From contig JALGPY010000005.1 of NCBI GenBank assembly GCA_023055425.1, forward strand, positions 1,637,501 through 1,701,500: a stretch of 64,000 nt of DNA. The letters are read 5' to 3'. Below, in pieces: positions 19,688 to 30,862 of this stretch. The stretch is from Linanthus parryae. Lineage: Eukaryota; Streptophyta; Magnoliopsida; Ericales; Polemoniaceae. The position numbers and the translations under genes are program-made. Below the pieces are notes generated by a model. The model was given only the letters and a program-made list of their open reading frames with translations. It had not been told where the DNA came from and did not search any database. How positions within the stretch are numbered: the first letter of the stretch is position 1; each line of letters opens with the position of its first letter.

Positions 19688-20463
19688 TGCTTACTGAAAC
19701 AACACTGTTATGACCATACTTGTAAGGATTACCTCGTTAAGCCTCTGGTGTATTCAATTTAAGATGGGACTGATGTCGGATACCGATGGATGATGGAATT
19801 AGTACGTGTCTATGTATGGATAGGGCTCTCATTCTATAATCTCTTAGAGACTAATTTGTTCTTTAATGATAAGTTGGTACGCATTGGCAATTATTACTAG
19901 ATTTGTCAATGTAAATCCCGTCATTGTTATCGCCAAGTTCACCGGAGCATGCTTAAGATCGAATGGCGACTAACCCGAATGAGATCGAGAAGATCAATTA
20001 GTTACCTAGGCAATTATCAGCTCAAAGAACCTAGAGTTTAGCATTGTGACCCCTTTAAATCTGTAGACTAGCCTGTTTAGTTTAAGAAAATCCAATTATT
20101 TTTGCATGTGCTACGCTGTACATTCGGTTCCAAGTAATATAACTGTTGAAGGGATACGATGACCACCATACATACGATAGGGTTGTGCTCTTTGTCATAA
20201 GGGACCCCCTTTTCATGTGAATTCTAGTTTAATATAAGTTTTATGCCACATGAGATCATCATCCCATAGATTTTTCCACAGCCAAAATGAAAAGAGAACT
20301 AAAATATGTGCATACATAAATTATATTACCTCATAACCTTGAGAACAAGACTCCATGTTAATCTACCTGAGCAGGCTGTCTACTTTATTTAGTGGTGTCT
20401 CCACTTCTTGAACTTGTTAGTGTAACAGTCAACCAAAAGGATACATTATATATGTAACGAAAG
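19688..20463. other. intergenic, no gene seen
   Basis: No supported open frame or transposon boundary other than the left target duplication of element H at its right edge. Confidence 0.4.
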
Positions 20464-20719
20464 TGACAGGGGTCTCAGTATCCATTATTTAATATTTATT
20501 TATCAAGTTATTTATTTAATTAACAATTCGGGCTTGACCCGTTAGGTTTAGGGTTAGGATAGGGTTAGATACCAGTTTATCTATTTAAGCATTGTAATAC
20601 TTCGATATTAGGCAATCAATAAGAATATCAATTCTCACTTTCGTCTAAATCCTCGTCTTCTCTCTCAATTTCTTCATCTAATCTCTCAATTTCTTTATTT
20701 TCGATACTTTCACGTATCA
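20464..20719 (+). repeat. 5' LTR of element H
   Basis: It aligns with 21595-21839 over its whole length, including tttatttaatatttatttatc, a gggttaggg-type tract, ccagtttatctatttaag and the pyrimidine-rich end. Several substitutions and small indels indicate an older insertion than copia E. Confidence 0.8.
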
Positions 20720-20784
20720 ATTGGTGTTTTCATAGAGAGCGGTGGTCAATTCTAATATGTGTCGCTCACGTTCTCAATCACTAT

Positions 20785-21187
20785 CATGGAGATTAACTAT
20801 CTCAGTCAAGAAGACATTGGCGACATCAACAATCTCTACAACAAACTCTACCAGAAAGTGTGTAATTTTGAAATGCGTATGAAAGAAGACCTAGCCGCGC
20901 AGCAAAAGTCCTTAACAGACTTCGAGCAACTTGCTCCAAGATCCGACAACCCAACACAGTCCGCCCTCGTCGCGACCCTCCAGGCTCTGCGGCCAGCGCC
21001 ATTGCCGTCCAAATCGACGATGAAGCAGCCTTTGTCCAGCAGCGCCGCCCCTCTCACCGTGCGACAACCTCCCCGTCGTCGGCCGATCCCAAGCTTCCAA
21101 CGCCTCCAACCCCAGCGATCGCTTCGACTCCGACACCAATCCAACCCCGATCCGCTTCACCGTCGGAGTGCCTTCGCCATCATCTGA
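20785..21187 (+). CDS. short gag-like open frame of element H
   Basis: About 133 residues from ATGGAGATTAAC. The first third is helical and acidic (QEDIGDINNLYNKLYQKV, MRMKEDLAAQQKSLTDFEQL), followed by a proline/arginine-rich tail. No zinc knuckle. Position after the primer site suggests a truncated gag. Function is uncertain, and it may no longer be translated. Confidence 0.45.
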
Positions 21188-21594
21188 GCAAGCCCCATCG
21201 TCGTTCTTTGGTTCGTCGTTCTTAGACATTCAAGCAAATAACTGATCAGTTTTTTCAGAAATTCGGCTCGATCTAGCCGAAGGCAACAAAACGACTTGGC
21301 CACGGCTTGATCCAGCCGACAGCTGGCGTGTTTCTTGGGTCGAGCCGCCTGATGCCACAAGGCTCGGCTTCCTTCCGGCTCAGCCCAAGCCGCAAGCTCC
21401 AATTTGGCTTCAAGTGAGCCCTCTATCTATTTTTTTGCTCAATTTTTAGCCGCGGTTACAATTTTGTGAGCCACAGGGTCTTACCCAAGGTTTTTCGACC
21501 TCCCGAGTTCGATTCATGCCACCGTTTTTCAAGAGCATGGGCGGTTTTTCAACATCCACCTTGAGGGCAATGTGGTTTTCAAGCGTGGGGGAAA

Positions 21595-21839
21595 TGATAT
21601 GGGTCGCGTATTCTTTATTTAATATTTATTTATCAAGTTATTTGTTTAATTAATAATCTGGGCTTGGCCCGTTAGGTCTAGGGTTAGGGTAGGGTAGGGT
21701 TAGGTACCAGTTTATCTATTTAAGTATTGTAATATTTCGATAGAATATCAATTCTCACTCTCGTCTAAATCCTCGTCTTCTCTCTCAATTTTTTCATCTA
21801 ATCTCTCAATTTCTTTATTTTTGATATTTTCACGTATCA
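21595..21839 (+). repeat. 3' LTR of element H
   Basis: It contains a telomere-like tract (agggttagggtagggtagggttagg) shared with the 5' LTR, plus the same pyrimidine-rich end tcttctctctcaa. Confidence 0.8.
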
Positions 21840-22949
21840 TAAAGTCTATTTCCTTGTGATGCTGGGAAGTGAGAAGTACCTAGAGGGGAAAAATTGTATG
21901 GTTGTATATTCAATGAAATCTGGATTCAGAGATCTTTTTTCGGTTGAAGTTAAGACACACGTATGCATATGACATTGGAAGTATTGGCTAAATTCCAGAA
22001 ATACCGCTTTCCAAGGGTTGGATTTAGCAATCATAGTATCCCCTTCCCATATGATTTTGGGATTCCAACCCAACTCACACTCACCCTGTGCAACTTCGAA
22101 TCAAATCTGTAATCAGCAAAAAAGGTCATGCTTTTCTGCGATTACTACTTTTATTAGATCCTACCTCTTATATTGACAAGAGTGCATAAATAAGGAACTG
22201 TTACTTTACTATAGACGAAACCTATAAAGAGAACTGATATAATATAGGATGAGAAAAATCATATGTGGTGGTTTAGTTATGTACAACATGCTCCTTGATA
22301 GCAAAAATTGAGTTGATATGCTTACAGATGGAAGATGTGCTAAACTATGACTTCGTTAATTATGAATAATATAATAAAATATTATGAAAAGAAACTGGTT
22401 CATGTTATTGACGCGAAGTCACTTGGAAAAGGTTTTGTTGACTTTTAACATGAGCATATTTGGCATTGCAAGTTAAACTCTCCGAGTATGTTGGAGAGAA
22501 GTATGTGATTCATCCGTTTCTGTAATCTGAGGTGGGATATTGGTTTGCCGAACTGGTGAGTTTGACCGTGTTCCATGTTTGTTGCTACTTTCAAGTATTG
22601 ATAGGGAAGTTTTCATTACTAATGCATCCTCCTTGCGATTGTTTGAAAAAACATATGACCAGTTTCTTATCTCTTTACTTCAATACGTAGAGATCTCTAC
22701 TCTCATTTATCGTTATGAGGAATTTGAGAGTATAAACACAGATGTATTGGGCATTTCTATAAACTGTTCCCTTTTAAATGTCTTTGCTCTACGCAAACAT
22801 TTCCTCTGATGACATACTGCTTTAACAGAAGACTGATGTGTTCAGAACTAGCCATCCAAATTTCGAAGTGCCAGCTCTTTCACTATTATTTCACTTGGCA
22901 CTTTAAAGTCGTAAATATTCTATCATTTCTCACGACCTATTTTCTATGT
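21840..22949. other. intergenic with one exon-like segment
   Basis: Right after element H, bases about 21844-21965 read open on plus: VYFLVMLGSEKYLEGKN, then MVVYSMKSGFRDLFSVEV. The style resembles beta-propeller or F-box-associated proteins, but I cannot assign it. The remainder to 22949 has no supported gene. Confidence 0.3.
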
Positions 22950-23088
22950 TGATGAAGTCTTCCTGTAATTGATATAGTTGATAATCCAACAAAGGATTGG
23001 AGAGGGGGTGTTGGTTATGTGTCGAAAGTATGGCTGTGTAAAGCTTATCTGTTCCTGGGATGATACTCTGATCCCTTGTAAGATATTT
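22950..23088 (+). pseudogene. NADH-cytochrome b5 reductase (mitochondrial type) exon relic
   Basis: VDNPTKDWRGGVGYVSK is encoded from 22977. This is the conserved NAD-binding-side block of plant cytochrome b5 reductase 2-type flavoenzymes. The next bases correspond to the continuing MALKGLPVPGDDTLIL block but with small indels (atggctgtgtaaagcttatctgttcc, then tgatactctgatcc). They end at a donor-like gtaagatatt. Upstream the frame breaks near gaagtcttcctg. The frameshifts mean it is not functional. The flavin-binding exons were not found in the window. Confidence 0.72.
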
Positions 23089-23566
23089 TCCTTCTGTTTT
23101 TGAACCTTATATCTCAAGTGTCAAAGAGTAGAAAATTCATTTGTCGGGCTTTCTATTTAAACCACCAACTCTTACTAAATCAATACTTGTTATTTTCAAT
23201 TATGCCCTTTTAAGCTGCTTTGTACGCTGTCGCATAATTGGTAGACTTTGGCCCCTTATGTTTTTTATTACTTTCTGAATGGGTTCTTGCAACTGTGCAG
23301 GTTAAACGTTCAAAAGGCTGTGATGTGTGGTCTGCGTTTGGCTCAGAATCACGCAACCTTGGATCACGGAAGGATAATATAAGCAGGATCAAAGTTTAAA
23401 AACTGATATTTTTATTTATTTTTATTTTCTCAGTTAATAACTTGCATAATTTTTTTTAGTATTAAGTGTTAATCAGGATTGACCCAAATTTTTTCAGATA
23501 GAAGAAAACAATAATGAATGAAAACAAAAATGAACTTACTGATTGATAATCTATTCAGTCACAAGA
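23089..23566. other. intergenic, no gene seen
   Basis: AT-rich; the only feature is the right-hand 5-bp flank (caaga) of the copia G LTR. Confidence 0.4.
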
Positions 23567-24412
23567 TGTTGAAGAACAGCCTCGTACATAGACGATCTCC
23601 GTAAGACAATATTCGCCGCCCATTGTGTGTCTTCGGGTTTCTGCAGTGGCAAACTGTCCCCCAGGATAGAAGTTCTTCCTGTGTTGCAGAGTAGCACGGG
23701 ACTGCAACACACGGCGAACAAGACTTGCTGGCGAGAAAGGATAATCCATGGAGTGAGAGAGAGTTTGAATGCTCATAATTCGAAATGATCAACTAGGAAG
23801 GAGAGGCTACCTTTTATGGGCACTGAATTGGGACAAAGAAGGGACACAACCATTCAGAACGGTTGTAACTGTTCACGAAACAGTTAGTTATTTAACAGAT
23901 TTAATAAATCGGGTTGCGGTTATTTTCTGTAAAATTTTGTGGGTTAAAAAGTTGGTTTCTGGCCCCAAAAAAATAGTCCAGAGTAAGGCCCGACAAACCC
24001 AAGCCCACGCACACGCCACGACCCGAACCCGAGACGGAGCCAGACGAATGGCGCGGCGCGCGCATATGTTGTGGTTCGGACCATGGCTAGGTCCTCCCTC
24101 CTGCACAAAAGGTGCTTCGCCCTAAGAGCGTGCCCTTATAATCTAAGGTTGAAGTAAATAAACACTTCAATCCCTCTATTCCTCATGATGTGGGATGATT
24201 TCTTTTGGGAACATAATCCCAAATACAAACCCCCCAACTTCGACGGCTTATTGAGCATTCATCTCTTAATGGTTTTCGACAATTGTGTTATCGAAACGAT
24301 TACCAAGTTACTCACTATACGATAAAGAAATTAGTGTTGTTAACTCTCAAACGAGTCGGGTTAAAACCAAGCTTAAATACAGACCAACATGTTGAAGACA
24401 ATTTTTTCAACA
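23567..24412 (-). repeat. 3' LTR of copia G (846 bp)
   Basis: It starts TGTTGAAAAAATTG on the minus strand and ends CTTCAACA, with matching inverted tips TGTTGAA/TTCAACA. It follows the polypurine tract. It contains transcription-unit-like sequence at the 23570-23800 end. No second LTR is in the window. Confidence 0.72.
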
Positions 24413-24988
24413 ATCCCCCACATGAATGATCAATCAGCGTTGAAAGATCAAATCAGTATGGTGAATCAACTTTTCATTGTTGGTAATTGATTGCTTAAAG
24501 AAGAGTAGCCATAGGCCTTGAAATTTCCATTAGGGAGATACTATCGGGTATACTGGCTTGGTCAGTATGCGAAGCGCTTTGAACTGTCTTGCCGTGGTGT
24601 ATACCTAGTCGATGGTAACGACACAACTAATACCGTAGAAAAATATGTTCTCATGGTTGTGCTCATTTTGGCCTTGAGACACTGATGCCTTGTTTCATGA
24701 GTAGTCTCAGAGGAGTATGCATGTCATCCTCCTAGAACTGGCCCCAGTTCCTACTCACGTAGGTGAGACACATTTAAGGGTATACATTCATACTCGACTT
24801 AACATGTGACCTCATTAGATGCATAGCTTACCCTGGTCCTATCACTCGTCGCCCTAGGAATGGGGTTGAAACATAGTTTCTTTCGTGAGTGACTTTAATT
24901 TGCACAGATAGTTAGGTTGTCCCTTTTGAACCTAGTTATTGTGATCCCCAATCTCGTAGGTTGGGTTTTTCCTCTATCATGCAACTCT

Positions 24989-25372
24989 TTACGAGATTGA
25001 CCTTAACATCATTCCCCTTAACGAACTTGGAACTAATTTTCTCGGTAGACCTTTGGTCAGCGAATCCACTAAATTTTCTTTACACTTCACATAATCGATC
25101 GGTATAATTCCTTGTGAGAGAAGTTGCCTTATGGTATAACGTCTTCGACGCATATGTCGTGACTTACCATTGCATATGCTACTTTGTGCCTTGCCTATTG
25201 TGGACTGACTGTTGCAATGAATACAAATAGACGGCACTGGTTTTGTCCATATTGGAATGTCCTCGAGGAATATTGGAATATCCTCGAGGAAATGGCGAAG
25301 CCATTCGGCTTCTTTCCCTGCCTTGTCTAACGATGTAGATAGTGTATTCTGCATACATCGATCAGAGGCCAC
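24989..25372 (-). pseudogene. copia G RNase H C-terminal fragment
   Basis: The 127-residue frame includes KEAEWLRHFLEDIPI, HCNSQSTIGKAQSS, KSRHMRRRRYTIRQLL and DYVKCKENLVDSLTKGL, the standard copia RNase H end. CNSQS replaces the usual CDSQS, so a catalytic aspartate is lost. A 21-bp tandem duplication (25251-25271, 25272-25292) repeats the peptide FLEDIPI in frame. The first catalytic half of the domain is missing. Confidence 0.82.
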
Positions 25373-25373
25373 A

Positions 25374-25508
25374 TGTCAGTCCACAATGACATCTTATGGT
25401 ACTTCACTATCACTTTATATTTACCTTTACATTTATACTTATCTATATGGGGGCTGTAAGACTGGGCTACCCACGCGTATAATCCGGACGGGAGTCAAGG
25501 AGTCTAAG
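25374..25508 (+). repeat. 5' LTR of gypsy D, first part
   Basis: It begins TGTCAG by my estimate. It contains gggggctgtaagactgggc, comparable to gggggctgcgagacagagc in gypsy C's LTR. It is interrupted at 25508 by copia A. Confidence 0.55.
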
Positions 25509-26919
25509 TGTTGGGTTTGGCGTAGGTAACGCAGCGGAATAACAAAATTAATCCTACTCAAAGCCCACCAAGGATCACAGGAAGAGACATCATAACATGA
25601 TTAAGGACATAGAAGATGTGTACCTTTTGATTTGTGAGATCACACGAAGAATGATGTCCTCGTCTCTACGGTTGATCCACGTCTAGAGGTGAGATCTAGA
25701 TTCTTCCTTCAATCAAGTGCTAGCTTGAACCTTGGAGGAAGAGGGATGAAGATCAAAGCAACAAATCACCAAAGCACAAGGGAGGGGGCGGACGGGTGGC
25801 TAGGGTTTCGGCCCTAGCTCCTTGTCTTGCTCTCTCTTTTGCTCTCTCCCACTCTTTGTGTGTTATGACTAATAACTCATCTTATGTTGTGGGAAGGAAG
25901 CTAGAGCCTCCTTTATATACTCCAACAACTCCTTGTTGTTTCCATAAGAGAGTTTTCTTGTTCTAGTAGGACTAGAACTATTCCCTTCCTTGCAAATTAG
26001 TCCTACTAAGTTTGCAAGGTGTTGCACAATGATCCTTCTACTAATTAATCCATATTAATTAATCCCAAATCTAGCTCTACAATATTTGACGTGTAACCCC
26101 ATAGGTTTCTATATAGTTGGTAGTAACTATTACTAACATGGAGCGGTGTCTAGCAACACATCCATGCAACCCAACCAATAGAAATAGTCAGTGATCCCGA
26201 CAAACCTTTGTGCCCAATATGTCATATTGCATTATCCCTTTGTCTCCATATCCGGATTGGACACGAGACATAAATAGTCACACTCGTATATCCAATCCAT
26301 AGTTCCTCGATCCTGGGAATATGCTTACGCTTGCAGATAACATTAATATCTCCATATTAATTTATCTGAGTCTGGCCAGACATTCAATAAGCCTCATCCC
26401 TCGAGTGGCCGTGGATATTTACCCCCATTATGTGGGAGGGACAAATCCTATCTACATCACTACGATCTCTAAGCTTGCTTCTTATTACGCCCGATAGCCA
26501 CCTTTATGATTACCCAGTTACGGTGTAACATTTGATAACATCAAAGCGCAATATTTCACAACTAGAGTATCTAGTGACTTCAAGTCCAAGGATTGCAATA
26601 ATATTAGCACTACGAAAAGCGATTGTGACTTCACATAATCTAATGTATCCTTTTCGTCGTGGGTCAGTCCAGTATGTCATTACCCTAATGCATACCCATA
26701 TGTTAGACTTGATATCTCCATATCAATCTACCCATATACTAGTCTATATTTGATTGCCCTATTAATCAATATAATGGACTAGGGACATTTAAGATAAATA
26801 ACACAATTTATCTAAGGACTTCATTATATTAAATATCGCCATAAATAATAAATGAATATTCTAGCCAAAACATTGTTCATACTAAATCTATGATTGCCTC
26901 TAGGGCATCTATTCCAACA
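25509..26919 (-). repeat. 3' LTR of copia A
   Basis: Minus-strand start TGTTGGAATAGATGCCC follows the tract gtgcaagtgggagac; it ends CCAAACCCAACA. It contains the hairpin-forming ggctagggtttcggccctag. Confidence 0.9.
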
Positions 26920-26933
26920 GTCTCCCACTTGCA

Positions 26934-29900
26934 CTAGAGCCAATCTGGCGCATCTCGTATGCCTATAGATCTGGCATGCCATTCATGCTTTCGCTGCGCA
27001 AGAGGTTTCGTAAGCGGATCTGACACGTTGTCATCTGTCGGAATCTTGCATATCTTCACATCTCCTCGATCGATCATATCACGAATAAGATGGAATCTCC
27101 TAAGTACATGCTTTGACTTTTGGTGCGATCTTGGTTCCTTTGCCTGTGCGATTGCCCCAGAGTTGTCACAGTACAACTCTACGGGATCCACTATGCTAGG
27201 GACCACACTGAGCTCAGTGATAAACTTCTTTATCCATACTGCCTCTTTCGCCGCTTCCGCAGCAGCAATGTACTCAGCTTCTGTTGTAGAATCAGCAACT
27301 GTGCCTTGCTTGGAACTCTTCCAGCTCACAGCTCCTCCATTCAGGCAAAACACGTATCCAGACTGCGATCTGTAATCATCCTTGTCGGTTTGGAAGCAGT
27401 GTAACCCTTTACACTTAGCTCTTCCATTCCTCCAAATATCAAGAACACATCCTTAGTTCTTCTTAAGTACTTTAGGATGTTCTTGACAGCAATCCAGTGA
27501 CTCTCACCCGGATTGGACTGATATCTGCTCACCATACTCAACGCGTATGATACGTCTGGTCTAGTACATAGCATGGCGTACATGATGGATCCTATGGCCG
27601 AAGCATAGGGTATCCTGCTCATGCGGTCCTTCTCCATCTCGTTGGAGGGGCAGTCATTCTTGGAAAGAGTGACTCCATGTGACATGGGCAAGAATCCCTT
27701 CTTGGAATCTTGCATGTTGAACCTCTTCAACACCTTGTCAATATATGTACTCTGACTTAGGCCAAGCAACCTTTTAGATCTATCTCTATAGATCTTTATA
27801 CCCAGTATATAGGTTGCGTCTCCTAAGTCTTTCATTGCAAAGCACTTTCCTAGCCAATCTTTAACAGATTGCAGAGTAGGAATATCATTGCCAATGATTA
27901 GTATGTCATCCACATACAAGACCAGAAATACTATAGAGCTCCCACTAACCTTCTTGTAAACACAAGGCTCATCTTCGTTCTTGATGAAGCCAAACTCTTT
28001 GACCGCGTCATCAAAACGTCGATTCCAGCTCCTAGAAGCTTGCTTTAATCCATAAATGGACATTTGCAGCTTACAGACTTTATTGGCATTCTCTGGATCC
28101 TCAAAACCCTCTGGTTGTGTCATGTACACATCCTCAAGGAGGTTCCCATAGAGGAACGCTGTTTTGACATCCATTTGCCAAATCTCATAGTCGTAGTATG
28201 CTGCAATAGCAAGTAAGATTCGAATGGATTTAGTCATGGCGACTGGTGAAAAGGTCTCATCATAGTCAATACCATGAATCTGTCTATAACATTTGGCCAC
28301 CAATCGCCCCTTATAGGCAACTACCTTGCCATCCATGTCGGTCTTCTTCTTGAAGACCCACTTGCACCCTATGGGTCGAGCCCCTTCGGGTGGTTCCACC
28401 AAAGTCCATACTTTGTTGGTATACATGGAATCCATTTCGGATCTCATGGCTTCTAGCCACTTCTTAGAGTCTGGGCCACTCATGGCTTCTCCATAGTTTG
28501 CAGACTCATCATCCATGAGTGGTACGTCATCGGGCTCAGTCACGAGAAGTCCATACCTCTCTGGCTCATGACGCACTCTTCCTGATCTACAGAGTTCCTG
28601 TGTTACTTGAACAGGTTCTTCCACAACTTCTTGTGGTTCCCGTTCATGTTCCATTATCGGTTCAGTGGTTTGTGGTTCATGAATTTCTTCAAGTTCTACA
28701 ACCCTCCCACTTGCTTCTTTAGAGACCAGTTCTCTTTCTAGAAACACGCTGGTCCGAGCAACAAACACTTTGTTCTCGGTAGGGTTATAGAAGTAATATC
28801 CTTTAGTCTCCTTAGGATATCCCACAAACTTACACTTATCCGCTTTAGGCCCGAGCTTGTCTGTTTGTAAACGCTTTACATAAACGTCGCAGCCCCAAAT
28901 CTTCATAAACGACACTATGGGACGCCTCCCAGTCCATATCTCATATGGCGTCTTCATGACTGATTTGGATGGAACACGGTTAATGGTAAAAGCTGCTGTC
29001 ATTAGAGCATGTCCCCAAAAGGATATCGGAAGATCTGTTTGAGACATCATAGATCGCACCATATCTAATAGAGTGCGATTCCTCCTTTCAGATACACCAT
29101 TCCATTATGGTGTTCCGGGTGGAGTGAGCTGGGATACTATCCCACACTCTCTAAGATACTCATCAAACTCTTGGCTTAAGTATTCTCCTCCACGATCCGA
29201 TCGGAGAGCTTTAATACTCTTGCCAAGTTGCTTCTCTACTTCACTCTTGAATTCTTTGAACAATTCAAAGGATTTGGATTTGGCCTTCATAAGGTATACA
29301 AATCCATATCTACTGAAATCATCAGTAAATGTGATGAAGTAGGTATAACCACCTCGGGCAGGCGTGGGGAATGGCCCGCATACATCAGTATGTATGAGTG
29401 CCAATAACTCACTAGTCCGCTCGCCTTTCTTATTGAAAGGGGACTTTTTCATTTTTCCTAATAAACAAGATTCACATGTCTCATATGATTCCAAATCAAA
29501 TGAGTCTAGAAGTCCATCCTTATGGAGTCTAGATATGCGTTTCTCATTTATATGGCCTAAACGACAGTGCCATAGATATGTAGGATTTAAATCATTAGTT
29601 TTAATCCTTTTAGTATTTATGTTATAGATTGGATTATTTAGATCAAGGATATACAATCCATTAGACAAATGTGCACTACAATAGTGCATACTATCAAAAT
29701 AAATGGAGCAACACTTGTCCTTTATTGAAATAGAAAAACCTTTCTCGTCCAAACAAGAAGCGGAAATAATGTTTCTGCTCATAGCAGGCACATAAAAGCA
29801 ATTGTCTAATTCTAAAATAAGTCCAGAAGGCAAAGATAGCTCATAAACGCCTACAGCCAATGCAGCAACCTTTGCTCCATTCCCGACGCGCAAGTCTATC

Positions 29901-30862
29901 TCCCCTTTTCGCAATCTTCTACTTCTTTTCAAATCCTGCACATTACGAAAAATGTGAGAACCACATCCGGTATCTAATACCCAGGATGATGAAATAGAAA
30001 GATTGATGTCTATAACATAAATACCTGGTGGTGGTGGAATCACTATTCTAAGCTTCTTATCCTCCAGATATTTAGGGCAATTCCTCCTCCAGTGACCCGG
30101 CTGGCTGCAGTAGTGACATTCACCTTTAGCCATACCTCCACTAGGCTTTAGGGCATCCTTGGATTTCGCAACTTTCTTGCGTTTTCCTTTTGAAGTAGAT
30201 GCAACTGACTTGCTCTTCTTCTTGTGCACCATCATTATGGCTTTGCCCTTGCCTTTATTGATGCTTTGCTCAGCTGTCTTTAGCATGTTCAATAGGTCTG
30301 GCAAAGACTTGTTGATCTCGTTCATATTATAGTTCATAATGAACTGATTATAACTGTCAGGCAACGATTGCAAGACGAGATCAGTCGCCAAGTCCTGGCC
30401 GAGTGGGAACCCCAGTCTCTCAAGGTTCTCTATGTATCCGATCATTCGGAGTACATGAGGGCCTACTGGATTCCCCTCTGCAAGACTACTTTTGAACAAT
30501 GCTTTAGACACTTCATAGCGCTCATGCCTTGCCTGTTCCTGAAACAATTGTTTCAAGTGTCTAATCATATCATAGGCTTCCATGTTCTCGTGTTGCTTCT
30601 GAAGCTCACCAGTCATGGTACAAAGCATGAGGCAAGTCACGTCATTAGAATCATCAATATGTTTATGACGTGCCCTTACTTCCGCTAATAGAGACTCATC
30701 TTGTGGTGGGTCTGGAATTGGAGTGTCCAAGGCGTACAGCTTCTTTGCTTGCTTGAGGACAATCCTCAAGTTTCTGTACCAGTCAAGGAAATTTGTTCCA
30801 GACAATTTATCCTTCTCAAGGACAGATCGTAGGGATGAACTTGATGCGTTGTTGTTTGCCAT
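26934..30862 (-). pseudogene. copia A polyprotein, two inactivating changes
   Basis: It starts at ATG 30862 (MANNNASSSS). Order: gag with SGTNFLDWYRNLRIVL, zinc knuckle CHYCSQPGHWRRNC, protease WVLDTGCGSH, integrase, reverse transcriptase YVDDILIIGND, RNase H. A TAA at 29105-29107 replaces the glutamine codon of PGTPQWNG in copia B, cutting integrase before its catalytic glutamate region. Seven bases present in copia B are missing at 27397/27398. This shifts the frame at GYTDAS and removes the first RNase H aspartate. Both changes are clear by direct comparison with copia B. Confidence 0.92.

Larger units (their letters stand above)
20464..21839 (+). mobile_element. non-autonomous LTR retrotransposon H (1376 bp)
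   Basis: Two LTRs (20464-20719 and 21595-21839) start TGA and end CGTATCA, the second with TGATA/TATCA inverted tips. Flanking bases GAAAG and TAAAG look like a 5-bp target duplication with one change. The interior is only about 875 bp: a leader 'ttggtgttttcatagagag' of gypsy type, a short gag-like frame, and a polypurine tract (cgtgggggaaa) before the right LTR. No protease, reverse transcriptase or integrase is present. It is a TRIM/LARD-type element that would be mobilised by a helper. Confidence 0.78.
23567..25373 (-). mobile_element. Ty1/copia relic G (3' part only)
   Basis: On the minus strand it carries the end of RNase H, then untranslated DNA with a polypurine tract (catgtggggga), then a complete 846-bp LTR. 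The 5' part of the element is cut off at about 25373, where gypsy D begins. The missing half should lie beyond the right edge of the window if the nest interpretation is correct. Confidence 0.75.

Noticed and set aside
21671..21702. Telomere-like gggttaggg tract
   Set aside because: It is short, imperfect and present in both LTRs of element H, so it is part of the LTR and not telomeric DNA.
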